A stretch of DNA of 64,000 nt from positions 26,711,795 through 26,775,794 of the forward strand of contig NC_092670.1 in NCBI RefSeq assembly GCF_964355755.1, in the 5' to 3' direction. This document shows, in pieces, positions 13,801-25,800 of this stretch (position 1 is its first letter; the number at the start of each line of letters is the position of its first letter). The DNA is from Antedon mediterranea. Taxonomy: Eukaryota > Echinodermata > Crinoidea > Comatulida > Antedonidae. Below the pieces are notes generated by a model that saw nothing but the letters and a program-made list of their open reading frames with translations, did not search any database and had not been told where the DNA came from. The position numbers and the translations under genes are program-made.

Positions 13801-16800
13801 CTGAGCGGAGTTTTTCGACTTTGTGGAGAACGAAAACCTGTTTGCGAAATCACATGTCTTATGAGCAGCTTTCGGGATTGTGCCTCATGAACATACACTT
13901 TAACATGAACATTAATACAGAGAATGTCATTCGCGAATTCTGTCTCCAAGCCAAGAAGAATGTTCCAAACTTATGATGCATCACGCGATGTCTAGAGCGC
14001 CGTTATAGTAACTAACGTAAAATGTATGATAATAATTTAGAAGTTAGTTATTACAATTATGTATAAGCTATCACCTATACTATACATTCGAACAAAAAAG
14101 TTATATTTTTAAACAAAATATTGTATGTACTGGGTATGATAAGCGTCTCACATACACACACGGAGCCAAGATAGCTTCTTGGACTTGCACAGTGTATGAA
14201 CTCTAACCTTACGGTTCTCATTTAATAATATCACTCCATGTTCAAATAATTCCTCCTCTGAGTTTACAGCCTCTCTACACAAATCAACAAACAAGCAAGA
14301 AAAAAAGTGTTTGTCTGTGGCAGCCTGGAATATAAAAATGTTCTGTAATGAAAATGAGAGTTGTTTTTTGTTTTCTTTGTTTCAGTTTATTAGTGTTAAC
14401 ATTGTCATATTTGTGTGTGCGTAAACCGATTCAAATGATCTAGATTGCGCTAGACCGCCAAAGCTTCCAGGGGCCTTCGCCCCCTGGACCCCAACCGGGG
14501 GCCCTTGGCGGCCCCCTGGCCCCCAGCCCATGGTTGCTCGCTTCGCTACCAAAATACTCACATATTTGGTTGACCCTCCTTTAATTCTTTGCTGGCTGCG
14601 TCCCTGTAATGTATCAGATATATTTAGATTGTTTGAATCACCAGATATGATGAGGTCTGCAAATAAAGCTAAGTTTAGCTGATAGTTTGTGGTCAACAGC
14701 AATCGAGGTTGCTCCAGAACCTCCTGATCAAATTCAGTACGTCTTAGATGGAGGAGCACTACTTCATAAAATTCCATGGACAAGAGGGGCTTCATGGGGT
14801 GACATATGAGAGTATACACTAAATATGTTTCTCACAAATATGGAAAACCCATTGTTGTTTTTGATGGGTACGATAACTCACTAAGTACAAAAGACTGTAC
14901 ACATACAAGGAGAAGTGGTGGTGGTGGTGTAGCTGTACACTTTGACCAATCTATGACCTTACAAACCAAAAGAGAAGAATTTCTGTCAAACGTTCAAAAC
15001 AAACAAAGATTCATTAAGATTTTGGAAAATAGTCTTGAAAAAGAAGGTTGTACTGTTCACCACGCAGAAGCTGACGCTGACTATCTTGTGTCGAAGATGG
15101 CTCTGTTCTGTGCAGAACAAATAGGCACGGTTGTCATCGCAGATGATACAGATATCCTGGTCCTCCTTATCCACCATGGTGGTCACACCAAACATAATGT
15201 ATGGTTCAAGCCAAACCAAAGGAAAGAAACTAAAAAGGTGCAACGATGTTGGAACATTGCAGCAACAAGACTTGACCTTGGCAGCGATGTTTGTAAATAT
15301 ATCCTATTTTGTCACGCGTTCCTTGGATGTGACACGACATCGCGATTTTTTGGTATTGGGAAAATCAAAGCAGTAACTAAAGTAAGAAGTGACTGTTTCT
15401 TTTCTGAACAAGCGAAAGTGTTTATGACTTTTAAAGCAAACAGACAGGAGGTAATTGCAGCGGGTAATAACGCCATTTTGTCTTTGTATGGTAGCAGTGA
15501 TAATGAAAACCTAGATGAATTGAGGTTTCGTAAATTTCATGAAAAGACTAGATGCAGTACTAAAGCAGTTCATCCACGTTCTTTACCCCCAACGGCATCA
15601 GCGGCAAAGTATCATAGTCTAAGGGTGTACCAACAAGTTCAAGTTTGGCTTGGAAATGAAGAAAATGTACCTCCAGATAAATATGGATGGAAGATCAGCC
15701 AAGGCAGGATGATACCATATTTGACGGACAACCCCCCAGCACCACAATCGGTCCTACAAATCATAAAATGCAAATGCAAAACAGGCTGCTATAATATGAA
15801 ATGCAGCTGTAGGAACAATGGATTAGATTGCTCCATGGCATGTAGTGAGTGTCGAGGTGTATGCGCAAACATTTCACTAGATGATAATGAAGATACCGAT
15901 TCTGAAGATTCAACAATGGGTTTGTAAAATCAGACGATTGGTAAATATTCTCAACCAGGCCTATTTGGATATTTTTCTGTTTTGTGTGTTTTTAGAGTAA
16001 ATATAAACAGAATAATGAATAGTTAAATGCTATCTTGGGTGCTGATCTATGAAGAAATATAACACCAATATATTGCCCCAATTACTAAACGTTTTCTGGA
16101 TAGATATCTAAGGTCAAAATAATTACTTTCGCATTGACTATATACACAGACATTTTTTATTAGAGTGGATATCCTTCTGAGTTGTTTGACACAAAAAATG
16201 CTCATCTAAACCAATAGTTCACAAAGATACAAATATATAAATATAATAGTTGAAAGCTTCCGGTCATTTTCTGTAAAAATAGTTTCATTAGAGTAAATAA
16301 ATATGGTTCTTCTGAATTGTTTAACACAAAAGTTAATACAAAAAATATATTTAGTGAGATATGAAATAAAGAATATGTTAACGGTCAAAACGATGACTTC
16401 CGGTCATAACACACAACACTTTTTCATTAGAGTGAATATAAACATAGACCTTTTGAATATTTTGACACAAAAAATGCTCATCTACGCCCATTGGTTACAA
16501 AGATATGAATATACCAATATAATAGGTCAAAGGTCAAAAGAGTAGTTTCCGGTCATTTTTTTGTAAAAAGTTTTATTAGAGTGAATATAAATAAGGGTCT
16601 TCTGAATTGATTACCACAAAAATTACGAAGTTACGCCTATTGGTCACCGAGATACAAAAAATTTAATTAGTGAAATAATATAAAATAATGAATATATGTC
16701 AAAGGTCAAAATGATGTCGTCTGGTCATAATACACAAAACGTTTTCATTAGAGTGAATATAAACATAGACCTTCTGGGTATTTTGACACCAAAAACGCTT

Positions 16801-19800
16801 GTTTACGCCCAGTGGTTACCGAGATATGAATATGCCAAAATAATAGGTTAAAGGTCAAAAACATGGATTCCGGTCATTTTTTATAAAAACTTTCATTAGA
16901 GTGAATATAAATATGGGTCTTCTGAATTGTTTGACACCAAAATTACCAAGTTCGGCCAAGCGGTTACTGAGATATACAAATATAGAATTTGACCCTCATG
17001 ACCTCTTGACCCCTTAAAAAAGTATGTTCCACTGAACCGATTTTGGTAGATTTTGGAAATGTTTCTTCCAGGAACATATAGAATCAAATAAAAAAGGTTC
17101 GGAAACTATTGCAATTTGTTTTGGGTCTATCGGTAGATTGACTGGACTAAACAGTGTTTAGTCTTGGCAGCCGGTCAACCGTATCGAATCGTGCCATTGA
17201 AGTTTTAATTAATTGCATCTATTTTTTTGAACAGAATGATTTTCATAAAACACAGTTTGGCTCAGTGAGTAAAACAATGTGGCCATTGATATCAATACTT
17301 AGTATGTTCGAGTTCAAATCCGCGATATGTGTACATAATAAGTATCATCGCTTAAAGCTAAAATTCAAAACTAGACCACAATGAAATTACAAAACTAGCA
17401 AAAAAGAAACCAAACTTCACACAAAAAAATTGCAGTATAACTAGATTTAATTCGTCATTATGACGAATAGGTAATATGCATTGATTTAAATAAAGATAAT
17501 TTATTTTTTAAAAGATATATTGATTATTACTAACGAATTCAACAATTTTTTTGTTGAAATTGCCTCTAGAATTTCACAATCAATTAACCCATTTCTTAGT
17601 TTACAAGAAAGATGATCCACATGTGATTAACAACTACAGACCCATAAGTCCCATAGCACTTCTTCCCATCTTTTCAAATATTCTTAAAAAGTTAATTTAT
17701 AGTCGTCTATCTTCCTTCTTTACAAAAAATAATATTTTGCATGATAACCAATATGGTTTTTGTTCAGCACATTCGACCGATCTTGCTGTTCTACACATGT
17801 ATGATAAATTAACAACCTCTCTTGCACATGGCAATCATACTATTGGTATATTTCTTGATTTGTCGAAGGCCTTTGACACTATTGATCATGATGTATTATT
17901 ATCAAAATTATACCACCATTGAACTGGCAAACACAAATTGCAATTACTAATAAAACAGTGTCTAAAAATGTTGGTGTTTTTAAGTAAATTAAAATATGTT
18001 CTTCAATACAATATTTTATTTTTGCTTTACAACACTCTCATTTTACCATACTTATCCTAGTGTAATATTGCTTGGGCCTCAATTTCTAACAACATTTTGC
18101 AGACTAATCCTTGGAATAGTCCATCAACATCCAAAATTCACTTTTTTTTTAAGCTTCAAAAGAAGGCTCTAAGGATTTGCACTGGAGCACCCCCAAGATT
18201 ATTCAGCTAAACACTTTAAACATATTCTGCAAACTCTTTGTATTTATGTTTTGTGTTATTAATAACCAACTCTCTTCTCATTTTAACTCGTTGTTTACAA
18301 TGTTCAGCCAGCCTCATTCTTATAAGACCAGGTCATCTACCCGGAAACATTTTATTTATGAAAAGTACACTACAGCCCTAAGGAAAAATTCTTTCATTTT
18401 AACAGACCATTTTTATGGAATAATTTAACTTTAAACATTAAATTATCACCGACCTTACTTTCGTTTAAAAAAAAATACAAACAATACTTAATCCATCAAT
18501 ATTCTTTAGATGGTTAATAAGTTTGCATATCTCACTAGATAGCAATTGTACGTTACCATGTACAATGTGATGTATTTCGGAATACTCAGCCTTAAAGCCC
18601 TTTTTGGCTTATTTGAGTTTCCACACATAAAACGTTATTTTTCTTTGTCTTGTCTTTGTCATATCTTTTACTTATTTTTGGTGGAACAATAAAATGAATG
18701 AATAAATGAATGAATTATTCCTTCTTAATTCTATAACTTACCAATTCATATTTTCACATTAAAATGTTTTAATCTGCCAACTGATTGACAGACTTCGACG
18801 TGCATGTCCCTATCATGCACGTTGTCACTTTCTGATGCGCACCTTAAATTAATATTCACACAGCACAAAGCACCATATCCAGTATTGTTTCATTTTGTAG
18901 CTTACAGTATTTCAAAGTAAAGGAATACTTCGTGTATAACAAAATCAATGGCCGTAAATAGTTCAAATTTTATTCTTGACAATTTGTTGTGCACTTTTAT
19001 AATATACTTAATCATGCCATGAGAATTATAATTATGGCAGACAAGACGGGTTACTGCTAGACCACAATTACAAAAGTGCAAATAGGTAACAAATCTCCCA
19101 CACAAAAAAAATTGCAAAATATCAAAACCATTGAAATAAAAAGAAAATGTAAATGAATAAAAATGAACACACACAAACAAAACGATTCCAAATGGTTTGA
19201 TATATTGTTGAATATGAAAACAACTTAGCAATTCACGTTTCCGCAGCAATGTGTTTTCATTCGATTTATGTCCACTTCTTAAATTTTATCTATATGTATC
19301 AAATAATTAATACACCACAAAAAACACCCGTTTTATACTTTCGTTATATATTGGTGTTTGCGTGCATCATCTATAATTTTTCTTTAGCGACTTTTATTTT
19401 CAACAATTCTAACTTACCTGTGCTAAGTTTGTGCATGTTGCATTCACATCAAATGCTGGTGATGCACTCTGACATATACGATCTTTAGCATTCTTCATGT
19501 CCCCTTCCCAAACCCTAGCACCAGTTTTCTTGAAATAAATACGTTGACTGGATGGTATCATGACAGATAGCCAACTAGGACGATATAGCTTGTACACAGA
19601 CAGTAACCCAGAGATGTGTGGATGAGCACCCTTTAAGAAAAAATAGTACAAAACCAAAATCAACACTAGCTTTTTTACAAAATTCATATACCCTCATTTG
19701 GTTAACATTTGCCAAGTACATGCAATGCAATCTAAATTCTCAATCAAGTAAATTTCTGCAGGTAAGTATCCTTAAATTATGTATTCCAACCGTTTCATTT

Positions 19801-22800
19801 GGCAAGGAAATGAGAGTCAACTATCATATGCAAAATTAAATTGCACACTAGGTACAGTACTGTAAAAAAGAAAGAAAGCGCGCTAGCAAACGGACGTGTA
19901 CAAATATCCTCCACGAAAAATTTATTAAAAAAACAGGAAATCTAAAGAATTACAAGAGGAATTTTATATCAGAAGAAAGAAGAAAACACAAAGAAACCAA
20001 AACAAAAAGCGGAAATATAAAAAGGGGACATTTAGGCATCAAAATAGTAAGTTTAAAGGAGAATAATTTTGAAAAATTCTAAACTACGTAGTGAACTTTT
20101 TTTAAATTACATATTCTGGAAGTAGATGAGTTATTTCTATCGAATCATGCATTAATAAATATGGCTAACCAAACATTATGACGTCATCGTATGGCCACTC
20201 GAATATAAAATATAGGATTTTTTTCTCTTTCGTCATAGCTCGTCACATTTAATAAAGCGCATCTCCACTTATCCGTATTCCATTTCCCTCAATTTTTTTA
20301 TATTGTCTAGGTCAATCAATTATCTTTCGCATGATTCACCATTTTTTGAAATTTTTATGACGTCATCATGTGCAAAAGCGTCAGTAACTTTGGTCACTTA
20401 TTTTCACCTATTCTGCACTGTATGTAGTACCTATACAGTATATAGCGTATACCGTATATACTTTACGTGACGCAAAATAGAGAGCGCGCTAAATTTTTTT
20501 TCAATGGCGTAATCGTTTTTCTGCGCGCAATATTCTGACGTGTGGCGTGCGCGTGGCTTTTGCGATGCGGATAACCTAACTCGTCCGTAGTGACGAGTTC
20601 AAATCTAGTTTTAATAAATTTTTTATATATATATTTTTACTATGACATGTATTTTTACACGCAATTTGGCTCTTAGTCTTAGCCACGAGTTGTAATTTTG
20701 GTAGATTTTTGATGTTTGAAATAAAAGTGAATAATAATAATGTATACAGACTAAATAAGACTTGATTTAATAGATATTATACATGTCACATTAAATAGAA
20801 TTATGATAATATATTTTGCAATTGTAAAACATTTTATACAACATCTTCGCCTATCCTTCGTGAAAATACTACCGGTGGTCCAGGCTTAGATTAGTGTAAC
20901 TGTCACTTATGGCGGCGCCCTACCACATGGATAATATTACTGTTACGGTGAAAATCGCGGATTACTCATTCTTATTCTTTGATTACACCAACATCGACAT
21001 TCACAATATATGTAAGACATGTGATTTATCTACATTAATCAAAACCCAGCAATGAAATTATGCTGTACATCTGATTAGATCCGATAATGATCGGATGACG
21101 AAAAAGCTATTCTTCCAAGATGACAAATGCTCGAAGCGTGCTTATTTTGAATCGGCACTTACTTATTAATGCCATCTAGAACACTCTGTCAGAGTATATA
21201 TTATATGTAGGCCAAGGTTCATCCTATAATACAGCAGTGTTCTCCCCAGGATTCACATCAAGCGTCACGCTTCGGCGCCACCCCCTCCCCAGGGGGGGGG
21301 GGGGCATTCCGACATTAAGTACTTGAGTCACAGCCCCACCATGGTTGGGGCTGTGGCGAAGCGATTTTTGGTAATTTATACCCTAGATGGCCGGAAATGG
21401 TACTCTCGCACAACATTTATGTTGAATGACACCTCTGGTTTGGCCGAAAATAACACTTATAGCGCGCTAGCAAACAACAAAACGATCGTAGGCAACTTTT
21501 TCCGCCGGTAAACATACGCAAAGAAACATTTTTTGCGTTCATTACGAACGTCAGGGGGAAGCCCCAATGAAAAAAATAGGCCTAATCTAAGCCTACTCAT
21601 CAGTAGGACAACTCTAGTTGGCCGGAAACGAAACTTTATAGCGCACTAGCAAACAGTAAAACCATCGTAGCATACTTTTTCCGCCAGTAAACATACGCGA
21701 TAAAAAAATGTTTTTGCGTTCAATACGAACGTCAAGGGGAATTCCCCGATGAAATAAAACTAGGCCTACTCATGAGTAGGACAACTCTGTAGTTGGCCGG
21801 AAAGACACTTCATAGCGCGCTAGCAAACCGCACAATCGTAGCCTACTTTTTCCGCCGGTAAACATACGCGATAAGAAACATTTTTTGCGTTCATTACGAA
21901 CGTCAAGGGGAATTCCCCGATGAAATAAAAAATGCCTACTCATCAGTAGGACAACTCTGTAGCTGGCCGGAAAGGACACTTCATAGCGCGCTAGCAAACA
22001 GCCCGATCGTAGCCTACTTTTCCGCGATGGTAAACATACGCGATAAATGAAAAAAAAAATATGCCTACTCATCAGTAGGCAACTGTATTAGCCGGAAACG
22101 ACACCTCATAGCGTGTTAGCAAACATTTGTCGTATTCGATTGGGAACTTTTGTTGTCAACGTAAAGATTCGTTGAGTACTTTTTGTATTCGAATTGTAAA
22201 TTTGTGCTAACAGAAAGTCATTCGAATAGAAAACGTTGACAACGAAAGCTTTTTCGTTAAGAACAATCTCAACGCTCAAAATACTCCGTTAAAGAAGTAC
22301 TCAACGGAAAAACTGTACTCAACAGTGAAAGTCTAAATCGAATACGACAATTAAAACGATCGTAGCCTACTTTTTTTTCCGCCGGCGGGTAAACATATGC
22401 GATAAAAAAACATTTTTTTGCATTCAAATACAAACATCGGGGGCAAGTCCCGATGAAATAAAACTAGGCCTACTCATTAGTAAGACACCTCTAGTTGTCC
22501 GGAAATAAGACTTTAGCGCACTAGCAAATAGGAAAACGATCGTAGCCTTCTTGAATGTATTATACGATCAAAGCAGCTAGCATTGAATTGCGCCTAGAAA
22601 TCATTTGATGACGTGCGTATGTTACCGACGAAAGAGTAAATCCCACCAATAGAGTCGATTAATTCAGTGTGATATTGAAAATAATAATATCATTGATATT
22701 TATTTTTAATACACATAACATTTTTACAAGAAAAACAATACAATCAATCATTTACTTTATTTACAATATACAAGATACCACATTTTAGACAACAGCCAAT

Positions 22801-25800
22801 ACTAGAGATCGAAAGAGAGACATGGCAGTAACAAAACACGTGTTTACATCTCTCGGCTGCGGCCGGTGAAAGCAAGTCTCAGTTGTTTAACACTTTGTTA
22901 CGCAGTCTTTTGTTTTTCGTCTAGTGGTCATGTCACGTGTCTCGTATGCATTAGGCTCTTTATGCATGCCGTGCCTCAGCTCTAGAGGAAGTACCGTACC
23001 TGCCTGTTAATCTATTTTTAGATTGTTGTGGTTGATATTTTTAAGCGTCACGGATAAGGTTTTAAGCGTCACGGCCGACCGTAAAGCGTCACGGTAGAGA
23101 ACCCAAGCGTCACGGTACCGTGACGCTTCAAAGGCCTGGGGAGAACACTGTACAGCCAATCTGAACCAAGACAAAATCCACTGGAATTAAGGTATATTTA
23201 ATAGGCCTACAAAAATGCGCTGCGCTGGTTTTTATGTTGTGTTTTATGTTGTTGTTTGATCTGTGTGCAGTTTAATGCAACAACAAACTGTTTTTTTAAA
23301 GGTCAATAGAAACAAATTTTTATTTTACTTACGACACGTTTCTGCAAGTTAAGGAGCTTCTTCACCCTGAAGGACATAACATCTTCTTTGCATGTTAATA
23401 GGTAGAGCAAATGACATATATGGGGGCACTGTATATAAAAAAAACCACATCATTATCATTTTTGGACTTAGCATTAAAACAATTTTAACATATAAATGTA
23501 AATAGATTCAGTTGCAACATGGATTATTTAGTTTCTCTAAGAATTGTATTTTTCTAAAAAGAAACTAACTTTTATACAATGTCAATCCACTATAACTTAG
23601 AATTTCAAAATTTAAGAACTATTTGATTGACTGATTATTTTTTTGACAATATTATCATCATTTAGGTATATTTATTCATAAAAAAGACATCAAAATACAA
23701 CGGCAGCCAAAAGGCTGAAAAGTAGTATTTTACAAAATTTGATAAAAATATATAAATACATTATGTATAAAAGGTAAAACTAGTTTAAAAAAAAAAAAAA
23801 AAAAATAATAATAATTTACCACATTAAAATTGGTCCACCTGTAAGTTAAAATAGTGCCAGCCTATTCAATATTCATCATTAATGAGTCGGACTAAAAAAG
23901 GGACTGGTGAAGATCTAAATCTTTCTGTACGACCAAACAAGATTTTGAGTAGAGGCTTACTCGCAGACCTCAGGGTTCTGCTAATGTCACGAACAGGGGG
24001 AAGAATGCTTCTAAATGTATCGGACTTTATTATTCCTTTACCAAATTTCAGTAAGAGTTGGACTCTTCTGTTAAATAGCGATGGAAGGTCTGACAATTTA
24101 AGAGCAGACTCGTAGGATACATAGTTCATGCCATAAATGATTCGTAGAGCTCTTTTTTTAACTCTTTCTATTGACTTAGTTTGGTCTTTCGTAATTGAAC
24201 TGTGCCACACAGGGCATGCATATTCAACTAAAGGACGTATATAGCATATTATTTGTTTGGACCAACTTAACCAATTCACCACGATAAGCGCTTAAAGCGC
24301 TCAAAAGGTCTCGGGGCGGCTCCCGATAGGCCTAGGCCCCATATGGTCATCGTCGGATGAGTCAGTCTACTAATTTCTTCATAATTTCGAAACCGGTCAT
24401 TCATAATGGTCAAGTTTGGTCTTATTTTGAAGAGAAGAAATAGGTTCTGATGAAGAGATGAGTTTTATTATGAAATATTTATTAATTTTTGTGCATTTGG
24501 TAGTCAAAGATAAATTACAAATTTTTTATAATTTTCCTAAAATATTTATAAAATTTGCATAATCCATACTCCGCCAAAATAAGTTGTAACACAAATTTGA
24601 TAACATATTTGGAAATAAAATGTCCTTTGCATTATTTTTGCTTTTTAATTTTTTTAATGTCTGTGTTTAGAAAAAAAGTTAGGGTTAATCATATGACATA
24701 TGCTTTTTGGGTCCCAGGGGAGCAAAATAAACTTAGGGGTCAATGGGTTAAGAAAGAGTACAAGCAAGCCAAAATAAATTTGATGATGAATAAACCAATA
24801 AATGCACTGATTAGTTTTAAATAACATAGTATAAAACTGACTACAAAGCCAAGCCATGATTAAACGTTGCTATCTTTATTTGATCATCACAATTTCAGCT
24901 CTTTTGATGCTCTCATCATTGAATTGTGGATTGACTGGATCAAAAGAGCTAACATTGTTTATCTGATTTTTACTTGTGTGTCTGCCGCCTTTTGTTTATC
25001 TCATTTGCATACTTATGAATAGACTGTAGTTATTGTCTACCTTTAGAATTATTGTTCATTCCTGGTGATGATCAAATAAAGATCGAAACGTTGAATCCTG
25101 GCTTGCCTCTTGTTATTTGTAGTCAGTTTTATACTATGATGAATAAAAATTAAATGCTTACCAGCAGATCACTTTCAATTAAATTAAAGATGACTCCATA
25201 GAGAGAATGTATCTTGTCTTTACCATCTACTACATCAAATACAAGAACCATCCATCGTGATAGTAACACCTGTTAAAATAATTTTTCACTACCATATTTA
25301 AATCAAGCTGTGTCAGAGAAAAGGTAAGTAAGTTCTTTGATCAAATTTCTGGAGCATAGTTACCAACCGCCTCAAAAAATCATGCATGATCACACTTTGT
25401 CTTGCATTTAGCACAAGTCCATGTGTGACCATTTGAAAATGCATTCAAATTAATTGGTTTATTAAAAGTATAAAACAGTTAAAGAGTGTTGTCCCCCAAA
25501 AACATGAAAAAATGAAAATTAATAAAATCATACTTTAAATAGGACATTTTGTAGTTTTAACAAAAGTTAATCACTTCTTTAGAAAAAAATCATGTTTTAA
25601 CTTATAAAATGACAAAATACACCCAATGACTGGCAGCAAAGTTTGCTTTAAATTATAGTTTTTTCATGTAAATAATTTTTTTTCTGATCCAATTTTGGGT
25701 CAAAGTGAATAACTATTATGTGACATTAAAATGGCATATTCAACAACAAAAATTGTAAAAAATCATTATCTTGGTCCAGCTGGGTGGTTGAACCATCATA

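Larger units (their letters stand above)
11989..17147 (+). mobile_element. 5.16 kb TIR element encoding a FEN-like nuclease/CXC protein
   Basis: The perfect 12 bp ends GTCCAGTCAATC/GATTGACTGGAC are bordered by TA on both sides. The uninterrupted repeat copy at 10,579-11,210 has a single TA at this point. Inverted similarity extends about 150 bp inward (caaaatctaccaaaatcggt at 12,091 against its complement at 17,035). Inside that are arrays of 150-170 bp units in opposite orientation at the two ends. The single recognised product is the FEN/CXC protein listed below, split by a hAT insertion. No DDE transposase was recognised, so either the nuclease protein moves the element or this copy depends on another. 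I know of no assigned superfamily for it. Confidence 0.75.
21235..23150. mobile_element. 1.9 kb non-autonomous TIR element with internal tandem units
   Basis: The ends CAGTGTTCTCCCCAGG and CCTGGGGAGAACACTG are inverted repeats flanked by TACAG (21,230-21,234 and 23,151-23,155). Near both ends are copies of AAGCGTCACGG/CCGTGACGCTT. The interior has about five units of 170-180 bp, each with gccggaaa, gcgcgctagcaaac, cgatcgtagcctac, tttttccgccggtaaacata and cgttcattacgaacgtc. A smaller MITE (22,127-22,350) sits in one unit. No transposase was recognised, and a 5 bp duplication does not assign the superfamily. Confidence 0.75.

Noticed and set aside
14382-14819. 145-codon minus-strand ORF rich in Gly/Pro
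   Set aside because: It runs through the GC-rich terminal region of the hAT element and is antisense to the FEN/CXC gene.
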